The notes under the pieces: model-generated
Told to the model about the DNA's origin: nothing
The model's input: only the letters and a program-made list of their open reading frames with translations
Database searches by the model: none
DNA from: an uncultured Eggerthellaceae bacterium
GTDB taxonomy: Bacteria > Actinomycetota > Coriobacteriia > Coriobacteriales > Eggerthellaceae
Length of the DNA: 64,000 nt
Assembly (NCBI GenBank): GCA_958454405.1
Contig: CAUEBO010000007.1
Coordinates: 8,620 to 72,619 of the forward strand
Reading direction: 5' to 3'
Position numbers and translations under genes: made by a program
Shown here: piece by piece, positions 1-8,083 of the stretch
Layout: every line of letters starts with the position of its first letter
Numbering within the stretch: position 1 is the first letter of the stretch

Positions 1-62
1 GCCGCCGGGTAGAGCAAGACGCTTGCATGCGCACCTTCGTCGTTAGGCCTTTGAAGACGAGG

Positions 63-156
63 GGGCCGCATGCATTTTTATTGCGGCCCATCGAACCCGG
101 CAGTGCAGCGAGGCGGCGTCCTCCGCGGCGGGCGGGGCAATCGCCGGAGGCGCCGC
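63..156. other. Two inverted repeats in the leader before the first gene
   Basis: GGGCCGCA at 63-70 pairs with TGCGGCCC at 82-89 around an AT-rich loop. A second arm at 113-125 pairs with 145-156 (GCGGCG plus CCTCCG against CGGAGG plus CGCCGC, one bulge). The second stem ends about 10 bases before the ribosome binding site of the gene at 179. This could be the terminator of a gene lying outside the window or a leader structure. No promoter was recognised. Confidence 0.35.
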
Positions 157-178
157 GGGAAGAACGGGAGGACGAAGC

Positions 179-904
179 ATGCAGAAGTTCATCGCAGAGG
201 AATCGTTTTGGGAGCTGTTCCCGGATGCGGCCATCGGCATCCTCGTCGTGCGCGGGATGAAGCCGGCCGACCAGGTGGGCGCCGAGGACGCCGCAGCCGT
301 CGCGAAGCTGCTCCGCGACGCCAACGAGCAGGCAGACCGGCATCTGACAAGCAACACGATCTCGGAGAACGAGCCGGTGCGCGTGTGGCGCGAGGCGTAT
401 CGGAGGTTCAAGACGAAGAAGGGCGCGCGCTGTTCCGTGGAAAACCTGCTCAAGCGCGTGCTGAAGGGCAATCCCGTAGGCTCCATCACGCCCTCGGTGG
501 ACATCTACAACGCCATCTCGCTCAAGTACGCCCTGCCCGTGGGCGGCGAGGACGTCGACTCGCTCGTCGGCGACTTCCGCTTGGGCGTCACGCAAGGCGG
601 CGACGCGTTTCTGCCCATCGGCGAGGAGGACGAGGATCCCACGCTGCCCGGCGAGCTGTGCTACCGCGACGACGAGGGCGCCGTCTGCCGCTGTTGGAAC
701 TGGCGCGACGGCCAGCGCTCGGCCCTCTCGGACGACTCCGCGAACGCCATCCTGGTCATCGAATGCGTCGATCCGGACCGCACGGACGAGCTGGAAGCGG
801 CCCTCGACGAGTTCGCGGGGCTCATGGAACGCTATCTGGGCGCCTCCGTCGCCGCGCGCGCCGTCATCGACCGCGCGCATCCCGAGCTGGCCATCGCCGA
901 GTAG
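179..904 (+). CDS. B3/B4 tRNA-binding domain protein
   Basis: A 241-residue soluble protein that reads as a free-standing B3/B4 domain, the fold found in the beta subunit of phenylalanyl-tRNA synthetase, where it takes part in tRNA binding and editing. The domain fills most of the chain. A typical segment is VENLLKRV followed by GSITPSVDIYNAISLKYALP at about residues 87-120. Start: ATG preceded by GGGAGGAC at good spacing. It stands alone, convergent with the acetyltransferase at 1070. The stand-alone family has no settled function; a trans-editing or amino-acid-binding role is inference. Confidence 0.8.
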   Translation: MQKFIAEESFWELFPDAAIGILVVRGMKPADQVGAEDAAAVAKLLRDANEQADRHLTSNTISENEPVRVWREAYRRFKTKKGARCSVENLLKRVLKGNPVGSITPSVDIYNAISLKYALPVGGEDVDSLVGDFRLGVTQGGDAFLPIGEEDEDPTLPGELCYRDDEGAVCRCWNWRDGQRSALSDDSANAILVIECVDPDRTDELEAALDEFAGLMERYLGASVAARAVIDRAHPELAIAE

Positions 905-943
905 CGCCGTCGGAACCGCGGGCGCGCCCGAGCTTCGAGAGCC

Positions 944-998
944 GTTTTCGCTCGAAAAGCACGCCTCAGCACGCCAAGGGTGTTTTTCGAGCGAAAAC
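944..998. repeat. Nested inverted repeat between convergent genes
   Basis: GTTTTCGCTCGAAAA (944-958) and TTTTCGAGCGAAAAC (984-998) form a perfect 15-bp inverted repeat with a 25-nt loop. Each arm is also nearly self-complementary, so one large or two small hairpins could form. It lies between two converging genes, where it could act as a bidirectional terminator, though it lacks a long T run. Confidence 0.6.
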
Positions 999-1069
999 GC
1001 GCTCATCGGACGATATTCTGGCCGGCGCCGTGCGGTCGCACCGCCCGCCCGGGCGGTTTCTCGCTAGCT

Positions 1070-1576
1070 TCAACAGCCGCTCGATCCGGGAACCGTGGCC
1101 TTGTAGAAGATGTGCATGTCCTCATAGGCGCCGAACCCGTTGACGAAGCCTTGCGGGACGGTGCCGACGCGCGTGAAGCCGAGCTTGTCGTAGAGGCGGA
1201 TAGCGCCTTCGTTGCTGGCCACCACGGCGTTGAACTGCAGGCCGCGGAATCCCTTGCGCGCCGCTTGGTCGAGCGAATCCTCCACGAGCGCGCGCCCAAG
1301 GCCCAAACCGCGCGCACTCGAGGCCACGGCGTAGCTTGCGTTGGCCACGTGCGCGCAGCGTCCCACGTTGTTCGGGTGCAGGATGTAGAGCCCCATGGTC
1401 TTGCCGTCCAGATCGGCCACCGTCGTCAGCGTCTGCGCGCCGAAGAACTCCCGCGCGCTTTCCAACGTGAGCGGTTCGATCTGGGGAAACGCATTCCCCG
1501 CTTCCACGACCTCGTTCCACACCTTCACCATGCCCGCAAGGTCCTCCTCGCGGTACGGGCGAATCTCAAGACCCAT
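1070..1576 (-). CDS. GNAT family N-acetyltransferase
   Basis: A 168-residue acetyl-CoA-dependent N-acyltransferase. The acetyl-CoA loop reads ARGLGLGRALVED at about residues 88-100. The segment GFRGLQFNAVVASNEGAIRL leading into YDKLGF is the usual C-terminal part of the fold. Start: ATG at 1576 has GAAAGGAAG just upstream; an in-frame ATG further upstream at 1618 lacks such a site. The substrate cannot be told; the relatives that come to mind acylate amino acids or small amines. It follows the ABC permease gene by about 90 bases and may be its own transcription unit. Confidence 0.85.
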   Translation of the reverse strand: MGLEIRPYREEDLAGMVKVWNEVVEAGNAFPQIEPLTLESAREFFGAQTLTTVADLDGKTMGLYILHPNNVGRCAHVANASYAVASSARGLGLGRALVEDSLDQAARKGFRGLQFNAVVASNEGAIRLYDKLGFTRVGTVPQGFVNGFGAYEDMHIFYKATVPGSSGC

Positions 1577-1669
1577 GGCGCTTCCTTTCATCGCAAAAAG
1601 ACTGCGCCAGTATAGCATCGGCGCAAGCGGGGCGCCACGCCAGCCAGGAGAAGCCCCCGAGACACGGCC

Positions 1670-4105
1670 TTACTCGGCCACCAGCTCGCGCACGTCCACG
1701 CGCTTCACCTTGCGAGACGACACGTAGGCCGCCGCCAAGAACACCGCCGCGAGGCCGAGCGTGAGGCCGCCGACCGCGAAAGGATTCGCGTCGAGGGCGA
1801 AACTGGTGAGCCCGAACAGGCCGAACAGCTGGCTGACCAGCCATCCTCCCCCGAGCATCGCGGCCGCGGCGCCGAGCGCGCATCCCAGAAGCGCGACGCA
1901 GAAGAAGCGCAGCGCGAACTGCACGCGCAGCGCGCGGCAGGTGAACCCCAGCGCGCGGTACACTCCCAGATCGTGCCGCTCCGCCGAGAACAGGCGGCCG
2001 ATTATCAGCGACACGGCCAGGAACACGAGGGCGACCGCAACGAGCGCCATGACGTAGGCCATGGTGACGAACAGGCTCTGGATGAGCTCCACCATGTCGC
2101 CCGTGTCGGAGAACAGCCCGCTCGGCCGCGCGTCGACGTCCCCGCCGAAACGCCGTTCGAGCGCGGCGCGGGCCTCGTCGGCCTTGCCGGGGTCGGCGAG
2201 GGCGTACTGGTGCGGGGCGCTCGAGGCGTCGGGGTCTATCCCCGCCAGCTCGCACACGCTGTCGAACGTGACCACGCAACCGTACCCCGCGTTGAGCATG
2301 CTGGACAGCTTTCCGCACACGATGAAGGGACGCTCGACGCCGTCGTTGCCGGGCACCATGAACTCGTCTCCCAATTCGAGGCCTACGAGCGAGGCGAGGT
2401 TCGACCCCACGAGCACCTCGTTGTCGTAAAGCGGCGCCCGCCCCTCCGACATGCCCGTCACCAACGAGGTGTCGGTGAGGCCCACGAACGACCGGCTCTC
2501 GCCGCCCAGGTTCACCATCGTGAACGACTCCTGCCACGACCGCTCGATGGGGCTCACGTCCGCGATGGTGCGCTCCACCTCGTCGAAATCGAGGTCGGGG
2601 GACGCCGCCGCCGCGGTCACGTCGCTCTTCCACATGCCGAACGTGCTGTAAGCGGCGTCCGGCTTGTTCAGCGTCCCGCAGATGCCGTACACGAGCACGA
2701 CGAACGCACAGAGCAAAAAGGCACACAAGGCAAGGCTTATGTAGCGCCGTTTCGCCGAGACGACCGCGCGCAGGGCCAGCTGCAAGTTGAGCCGGGAACC
2801 GGTGACGGGACGCGTCGCACGGCTCGCGAAGCTGTGGTCCGCCGAGCCGCCGCGCAACGCCACGAGCGGGGAGATGGCCGCGAGCTTGCGCGCGCGGTGC
2901 GCCACCACCGCCGCCACGAGCGCCAGCAGCGCACCCAAAACACACAGCGCCGCCACGGGCACCGGGTCGTTGTTGGCGAGAACGCCGGTGAGCTGGGCGA
3001 AGAACGGAAGCGCTGCCGGCACCGCCGCCATGGCGAGCGCGAAGCCCACCGCGAAGCCCGCCAGGCTCGCACCGCCGTACTCGACGACGAGCACGGCGGC
3101 CAAGGTGCGGCGGTCCACGCCCACGGCTTTGAGCGTGCCGTAGTCGGCGTAGTGCTCCTCGATGGACGACGAGATGGCGTGCGTGCAGATCACAAGCGCC
3201 ACCACGAACAACAGGCAGGCAAACACGCCCATGACCGCCGCCCCTATGACCACCACCATCATGGCGTAGCCGGCAAGCGTCGTGGAGCTGAACATGCCGG
3301 AGGTGGAGGCGCCCCATGCCGTGCCCTCGGCAATGGCGCGGGTCAGATCCGACGGCTGGACCCCGCGAACCCGCGCGGCGTCCGAAAGGAACGCGTTCAT
3401 CTCCGTGATGCGGTACGCGAACGAGCCCGTGGCGTAGATGTCGATGGGCTCCCCTTGCGCGACGGCGGCCTCGTCCACGTCGCGCGCGAGCTCCTCGTAC
3501 GTTTCGGGGGCCACCTGGTAGCGCTTGAGCTCCATGAACGCGGTGCCCATCTGGGGGTCCTCGATGAACCCGGACACGGTGAGCGTGCGCGACCTGTCGC
3601 CGATGGCGAGCTCCACCGTGTCGCCGACATCCACTCCGGGCGACACCTTCAGCGTGAGCGGAACGTACACCTCGCCAGGCGCCGGGGGTTCGGGGTCGTC
3701 CGCGAACCCGGCGCCGTCGGGCGTGAACAGCCGGCAGGATATCCCCGTGCCCCATGCCTGGTACTGCACGGCGGAAGACGGGTTCTTGTCGATGTCCCGC
3801 CCGTCTTCGCCGTGAAACGCGGTGGGTACGACGAGCACGCTGCTCGTGCGCACCTCCCCCACCTCGTCGAGCGCCTCGACGCTCGCCACCGCCTCGTCGG
3901 TGAGGCTCGACGCGAGGTCGTAGGCGTACACGTCGCCCGCGCCCGCCTCGGCAAGCGCGTCGGCCTCGCGGGCGTTCAAGTCGACGTACATGCAGATGGT
4001 GAACGTGAGAGCCGCCGCCGTGAGCGCCATAAGGAAGAAGATGCCCAAAAAGGAGCCTTTGGAGCGCTTGATGCCCGCGACCGCGAGCGTGCGCATGAGT
4101 GCCAT
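1670..4105 (-). CDS. ABC transporter permease with two FtsX domains
   Basis: An 811-residue inner-membrane permease of the FtsX/MacB type: TM1 at about 18-41, a large extracytoplasmic region, a first FtsX core with YGTLKAVGVDRRTL, a second large extracytoplasmic region, and a second FtsX core near the C terminus with DLGVYRALGF. Such permeases export or sense peptides and lipids rather than import solutes. The start at 4105 has GGGGG about nine bases upstream, overlapping the end of the ATPase gene. It is last in the operon response regulator, kinase, ATPase, permease. This resembles antimicrobial-peptide sensing and resistance modules, but the permease does not show the BceB layout, so the substrate is unknown. 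Confidence 0.88.
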   Translation of the reverse strand: MALMRTLAVAGIKRSKGSFLGIFFLMALTAAALTFTICMYVDLNAREADALAEAGAGDVYAYDLASSLTDEAVASVEALDEVGEVRTSSVLVVPTAFHGEDGRDIDKNPSSAVQYQAWGTGISCRLFTPDGAGFADDPEPPAPGEVYVPLTLKVSPGVDVGDTVELAIGDRSRTLTVSGFIEDPQMGTAFMELKRYQVAPETYEELARDVDEAAVAQGEPIDIYATGSFAYRITEMNAFLSDAARVRGVQPSDLTRAIAEGTAWGASTSGMFSSTTLAGYAMMVVVIGAAVMGVFACLLFVVALVICTHAISSSIEEHYADYGTLKAVGVDRRTLAAVLVVEYGGASLAGFAVGFALAMAAVPAALPFFAQLTGVLANNDPVPVAALCVLGALLALVAAVVAHRARKLAAISPLVALRGGSADHSFASRATRPVTGSRLNLQLALRAVVSAKRRYISLALCAFLLCAFVVLVYGICGTLNKPDAAYSTFGMWKSDVTAAAASPDLDFDEVERTIADVSPIERSWQESFTMVNLGGESRSFVGLTDTSLVTGMSEGRAPLYDNEVLVGSNLASLVGLELGDEFMVPGNDGVERPFIVCGKLSSMLNAGYGCVVTFDSVCELAGIDPDASSAPHQYALADPGKADEARAALERRFGGDVDARPSGLFSDTGDMVELIQSLFVTMAYVMALVAVALVFLAVSLIIGRLFSAERHDLGVYRALGFTCRALRVQFALRFFCVALLGCALGAAAAMLGGGWLVSQLFGLFGLTSFALDANPFAVGGLTLGLAAVFLAAAYVSSRKVKRVDVRELVAE

Positions 4106-4117
4106 AATGCGCGCCCC

Positions 4118-4888
4118 CTACCAAGACAGCGAGGACAGCCAGGCGTTCACCTGGGCCTCGCGGGCCTTCAGATAGGCCGCGTCGCCTTCGCGGTACGGGG
4201 GCAGGTCGAGCTCGCCTTTGATGACGCCGTCCTCCAGGTACAGGATGCGGTTCGCGCGCACGGCGCACTGCACGTCGTGCGTGACCATGCAGATGGACTG
4301 GCCCGCAGCGTTCAGCTCGCACAGAAGCGAGAGCACTTCCAAGGTGTTCGCGCGGTTGAGCGCCCCGGTGGGCTCGTCGGCGAACACGACGTCCGGGCCG
4401 TTCACCACGCTGCGCGCCACGGCGCAGCGCTGCTGCTGCCCGCCCGAGGTCTGGCTGGGCAGATGGTGCGCGTCGGCGGCAAGGTCCATGCGGTCGACGA
4501 GCGCGCTCGCGGCGGCGCGCGTGTCGGCGGCGGACCGCCCCTCTTTCAGATAACCGGGCACGGCGATGTTCTCAAGCAGCGTAAGGTTGCTCACGAGGTG
4601 CGCCTGCTGGAACACGAAGCCGAAGCGCTGCGCGCGCAGCTCGGCCATGTCCTGCTCGCGCAGGCTCGTGATGCTCGAGCCGCGGTAGAGCACGTTGCCC
4701 GCCGTGACCGCGTCCATGCCCGACAGGCAGTAGAGCAGCGTGGACTTGCCGGAGCCCGACGGCCCCATGACGGCGGTGAAGTCGCCTTCGTAGAGCGCGA
4801 GGTCGACGTTGCTCAACACGTGCGTCTGCACGCCGTCGGCCGCGTAGCTCTTGGAAAGCCTTTCGGCTTGGATGATGATGGGTTTCAT
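4118..4888 (-). CDS. ABC transporter ATP-binding protein (FtsX partner)
   Basis: A 256-residue ATPase of the MacB/LolD type. Walker A is GPSGSGKST at about 42-50, the Q loop is FVFQQAHL, the signature is TSGGQQQR (Thr in place of the usual Leu-Ser start), and Walker B is DVVFADEPTGAL followed by the switch His in VTHD. Start: ATG at 4888 with GAAAGG six bases upstream; an upstream in-frame ATG at 4924 is less well placed. It lies 12 bases before its permease and follows the histidine kinase, so the pair is probably induced by the two-component system. Confidence 0.92.
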   Translation of the reverse strand: MKPIIIQAERLSKSYAADGVQTHVLSNVDLALYEGDFTAVMGPSGSGKSTLLYCLSGMDAVTAGNVLYRGSSITSLREQDMAELRAQRFGFVFQQAHLVSNLTLLENIAVPGYLKEGRSAADTRAAASALVDRMDLAADAHHLPSQTSGGQQQRCAVARSVVNGPDVVFADEPTGALNRANTLEVLSLLCELNAAGQSICMVTHDVQCAVRANRILYLEDGVIKGELDLPPYREGDAAYLKAREAQVNAWLSSLSW

Positions 4889-4951
4889 GACAGCCTTTCG
4901 AATCGGTTCGTCTCTGAAAGGCATCGTAGCCGCGTCGACATTAAGGAGTCT

Positions 4952-6124
4952 TTAAGGCCCGCAGGGAAATTCCAGCGTCGCGCGCAAACCGGGGTCGGCG
5001 TTCTCGAGGCGCGCCGTGCCGCCCATCTGCCCGACCAGGTAGCGCACGATGAACAGGCCGAGGCCCGCGCCGGGCGCGCCTCCGGCATTGCCCCCGCGAT
5101 AGAAGCGCTCGAAGGCGAACGGCAGGTCCTCGGGCGGCATGCCGGGACCGTGGTCGCGCACCTCGATGCGATAGCCGTCCTCTACGCGCGCCCCGGAAAC
5201 CTCCACGGGCGAGCCGGGCGCGTACTTGCGCGCGTTCGCGATGAGGTTCTCGAGCACCTGGGCCAGGCGTTTAGGGTCGTGGCGCACGACGGCATGGTCG
5301 AGACGGCCTATCGCCACCTCGCCCGTCGCGTCGAAATCGGACACGGCCGCGCGCACGGTCTCGTGCAAGGGAGCTTCCTCGCAGGTCACGACGATGCGGT
5401 CGAGGTCGGCGAGCGCGTGGAGGAACAGGTCGTCGGTGAGGCTGGTCACCTCGTCGCACTTGCGCGCGATGGTGCGCGCAAAGCCCGCGCGCTCGGCTTG
5501 CGTGCGGGCCAGACCCAGCTCGAGCGCCTCGGAATAGGCGCGGATGGAGGCGATGGGCGTCTTCACGTCGTGCGAGAGCGCGGCCACGGTGGTCCTGCTC
5601 TGCTCGATCGCGGCCGCCTCGGCGTCGCGGGCGCGCTTGATCTCCTTGCGCATGTTGTCGAAGGCCCAGGCGAACTTGCCGAAGGGGTTGCCGCGCTCGT
5701 AGGCGAGCGGCGCGTCGAGGTTGCCGCCCGCCACGTCGTCGGCGAACGCCTCGAGGCGCAGGAAGGGGCGCACCACGCTCGCGTACAGGTAGCCGGCCAT
5801 CGCCCACACCGCCGCGACGCCTGCGGCGAACAGCGCCCAAACGCCTGCAACGCCCGATGCGCCGCGAGCGTCGGCGGCGGCGCGGAGCACGTCCTGGGCG
5901 TCCGCGAGCGCCGTGTCGGCCTGCGCGGCCCCGTCGCCGGAAAGCCCCGACCGGGCCGCATTCAACTCCACGACCTGCGCACGCAGGTCGGCGGCCGCAT
6001 CATCGCCGCCGAGGGCCACGGTGGCCGCCGCGGCCAAGGCCGCAAGCGCGACCGTCACGGCGAGGGCGAACCCCGCCAACCGCGCGGCGACGCGCCGCGC
6101 CTCGCTCGACCTTGCCGCCGTCAC
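4952..6124 (-). CDS. Sensor histidine kinase
   Basis: A 390-residue membrane kinase. TM1 lies at about 15-38 and TM2 at about 92-118, enclosing a short extracytoplasmic loop, followed by a HAMP-like linker. The phosphoacceptor is His185 in ALSHDVKTPI. The ATPase core has the N box ENLIANARKYA, the G1 box RDHGPGMP and the G2 box GAGLGLFIVRYL. Start: GTG at 6124 overlaps the response-regulator stop as GTGA and has AGGGGAG four bases upstream. The frame stays open further upstream, but those starts lie inside the regulator gene. The input signal is unknown. Confidence 0.9.
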   Translation of the reverse strand: MTAARSSEARRVAARLAGFALAVTVALAALAAAATVALGGDDAAADLRAQVVELNAARSGLSGDGAAQADTALADAQDVLRAAADARGASGVAGVWALFAAGVAAVWAMAGYLYASVVRPFLRLEAFADDVAGGNLDAPLAYERGNPFGKFAWAFDNMRKEIKRARDAEAAAIEQSRTTVAALSHDVKTPIASIRAYSEALELGLARTQAERAGFARTIARKCDEVTSLTDDLFLHALADLDRIVVTCEEAPLHETVRAAVSDFDATGEVAIGRLDHAVVRHDPKRLAQVLENLIANARKYAPGSPVEVSGARVEDGYRIEVRDHGPGMPPEDLPFAFERFYRGGNAGGAPGAGLGLFIVRYLVGQMGGTARLENADPGLRATLEFPCGP

Positions 6125-6822
6125 GCCGCTCCCCTGCCGCCCGCGTCGAACAGATAGCCCTTGCCGCGCACGGTTTTGAAGTAGATGGGATGAGCCGGGT
6201 CGTCTTCCAGCTTCGCGCGCAGCCAGCTCATATGCACCGAGACCGTCTGAGGCTCCACCTCGGAGAACGCGCCCCACACCTCGGCCAGCAGCCGTTCCTT
6301 CGACACGGCCACGCCCTCATGCCTTACAAGGTAGGCCGCCAAGGCCAGCTCCTTCGGAGACAAGGGCACGGGCACGCCCTCCTTCGCAAGGATGCCCGCC
6401 CCTTCGTCGAGCGTGAACGGGCCGGCCGACCTTCCAGCCGACGCCTCGTCGCCCGCACGCCCTTTCGCGCGCCGCAGCAGCGCCCTCACGTGGGCCAGCA
6501 GCTCGCGCAAGGAGTAAGGTTTCGGCAGGTAGTCGTCGCCTCCCGTGTCGAGGCCCTCGATGCGGTCCGTCTCGCTCGTGCGCGCCGAGGCGAAGATGAC
6601 GGGAACGTCGCTTGCCCGGCGCAACGCCGCGCATGCCGCGAACCCGTCGTCGCCCGGCAGGTTGATGTCGAGCAGCACGAGGTCGAACGCCTGCGCGCCC
6701 AGCACGTCGTAGGCTTCCTCGGCGCTCGCTGCACGCGCGACCGCAAACCCCTCGCTTTCGAGATAGCGCGCCACGATGGCGGAGAGGTCCGAATCGTCGT
6801 CGACTATGAGTATGCTCGGCAT
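6121..6822 (-). CDS. OmpR-family response regulator
   Basis: A 233-residue regulator with an N-terminal receiver domain (acidic triad around Asp8-Asp10, phospho-acceptor Asp52 in LLDINLPG, Lys101 in YLPKPYS) and a C-terminal winged-helix domain ending in RGKGYLFDAGG. First gene of a four-gene operon with the kinase and ABC transporter. RBS AAGGGG precedes the ATG. A plausible -10 box (TACAAT) lies at 6891-6896, but no good -35 box is seen at normal spacing. Confidence 0.93.
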   Translation of the reverse strand: MPSILIVDDDSDLSAIVARYLESEGFAVARAASAEEAYDVLGAQAFDLVLLDINLPGDDGFAACAALRRASDVPVIFASARTSETDRIEGLDTGGDDYLPKPYSLRELLAHVRALLRRAKGRAGDEASAGRSAGPFTLDEGAGILAKEGVPVPLSPKELALAAYLVRHEGVAVSKERLLAEVWGAFSEVEPQTVSVHMSWLRAKLEDDPAHPIYFKTVRGKGYLFDAGGRGAA

Positions 6823-6890
6823 GAGGGCGACCCCTTCCCCTTGGTTCGCGAAGCCGCGCGAGTCGACGTCCGGTCGATCTGCGCCCGCTC

Positions 6891-6896
6891 ATTGTA
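6891..6896 (-). promoter_or_regulatory. Candidate -10 box for the two-component/ABC operon
   Basis: TACAAT on the - strand about 70 bases before the response-regulator start. The nearest TTGACG is 23 bases upstream, too far for a standard -35, so this is a weak call. Confidence 0.3.
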
Positions 6897-6942
6897 GCAG
6901 CTGCGCCGAGAAGCGCCGCCGTCAAGCGCTCCGACCGTTGTC

Positions 6943-7818
6943 TCATCCCTCTGCGGCGGCCTCCACCTGGACGACCTCGACCAGAAGCCGCCCGAAGTCG
7001 GGAGCGGTCTTCGGCGTGACGACCGCGTGCCCGATCTTCTTCTCGGCCGCCACCCGTGCGACGCCCGCCACCTCGCCGCCCGATTCGGCGACGGCGCGGT
7101 GCTCGGCAAGCGTGCCCGGATCGACGGCGCGCTCGATCTCGGCCGTCGTGGCCTTCGCAAGCGTGCTCAAAGCCAACTCCATGTCGCTCATGTTGTCGCG
7201 CAGGCTCTCCTTCGTCAGCCCTTTGAACCCCTTGTACTCGCTTGCCGTCATATCCGACCAGGCACGGTAGATGTCGTTGGTGAGGATGGCGTATTCCGCG
7301 TTGGTCTTGACCCCGCGCTCGCGCCATTCAAACGTGAGACTCTTGCGAGTTCGGATGGAGAAGAGCCGCTGGCTTATCCATTCCTCGGTGTACCCCTTGC
7401 GACGGTAATAGGAAATGGCGCGCTCGATGGCAAGCTCGGGATCGAACACCTCGTCGATGCGCTCTTTGCCGACTTCGGCGATCCAAAGCTTGAACGGCTC
7501 GGCCTTGGGCGAGGGAATGGACTGGACGATCCGCAGCACCTGCTCGGTGTTGGCAGCGTCGGTAACCCTCATCTTGCCGTCTACGGCCCTCATCTTCAAA
7601 CCGTTACAATTTGTAACGGTTTGATTCCCCTCGTCAGCGAGTCTTTTCTTGAGCACGCGCCAATACGTTTGCGGGTTCTTGCTTTCCGACAAAACCCCCA
7701 CCACGTCGACCACCGAGAAGTACCAATCCCTCTCTTCCTCCACCCACACCGACCGGATCTCCCTGCCCTCGAACACCTGCAGCTTGTCGAGCCTTCCCCT
7801 GCCTTCGTCTTCGGCCAT
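6943..7818 (-). CDS. BRO/DinD-type antirepressor-like protein
   Basis: A 291-residue protein. The N-terminal BRO domain (about 12-130) includes WYFSVVDVVGVLSESKNPQT, a TVTNCNGLKM core and IPSPKAEPFKLWIAEVG. The C-terminal part (ILTNDIYRAWSDMTASEYKG, then LRDNMSDMELALSTLAKATT) matches what I know of chromosomal BRO and DinD-like proteins. These derive from phage antirepressors and DNA-damage-linked genes; the molecular function is unclear. Start: ATG at 7818 with GAAAGGG and GGAG upstream; an in-frame ATG at 7941 exists without a good site. No phage structural genes are nearby. The gene contains a perfect 27-bp palindrome (7597-7623). Confidence 0.8.
   Translation of the reverse strand: MAEDEGRGRLDKLQVFEGREIRSVWVEEERDWYFSVVDVVGVLSESKNPQTYWRVLKKRLADEGNQTVTNCNGLKMRAVDGKMRVTDAANTEQVLRIVQSIPSPKAEPFKLWIAEVGKERIDEVFDPELAIERAISYYRRKGYTEEWISQRLFSIRTRKSLTFEWRERGVKTNAEYAILTNDIYRAWSDMTASEYKGFKGLTKESLRDNMSDMELALSTLAKATTAEIERAVDPGTLAEHRAVAESGGEVAGVARVAAEKKIGHAVVTPKTAPDFGRLLVEVVQVEAAAEG
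7597..7623. repeat. Perfect 13-bp inverted repeat inside the BRO gene
   Basis: CAAACCGTTACAA, one T, then its exact complement TTGTAACGGTTTG. It encodes the TVTNCNGL part of the BRO domain. The size and symmetry fit a protein-binding operator, but the peptide is a conserved part of the family, so codon choice within a fixed peptide may explain some of the symmetry. Confidence 0.6.
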
Positions 7819-7970
7819 GGCTCCGCCACCCTTTCTTTCCAAGGTTTTCCAAATCGTTGGATTGTGTAAGCAGGCGGCTCGGGAAAGGATGTTTGCTAGA
7901 AAGACGGAAGAAGCAGGAACATGCCGCCTGCTGATGTGCATGCCTGCGGCATATCTCGTGTGCTGATCAT

Positions 7971-7979
7971 ATTATAGCA
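7971..7979 (-). promoter_or_regulatory. Extended -10 promoter for the BRO gene
   Basis: TGCTATAAT on the - strand: a perfect TATAAT with the TGn extension, in an AT-rich island that stands out from its surroundings. The -35 region is poor (TCTAAA/TAAAAA), which the extended -10 can compensate. It implies a leader of about 145 nt before the ATG at 7818. Confidence 0.6.
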
Positions 7980-8083
7980 TACATCTGTTCGTTTTTAGAG
8001 AGCAAATCCGAAGCTGGCGCCCGTTTTCGCAAACTTCGCCAAAGGAGCTGTGCGAGGGTTCGCAGCCCTGCTGCGCACCCTCG

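Noticed and set aside
1973..6157. A very long open frame on the + strand opposite the ABC and kinase genes
   Set aside because: High GC makes the strand opposite real genes rich in open frames. The translation is low-complexity (Arg, His, Gly, Ala) and the - strand genes have clear domains and ribosome binding sites.
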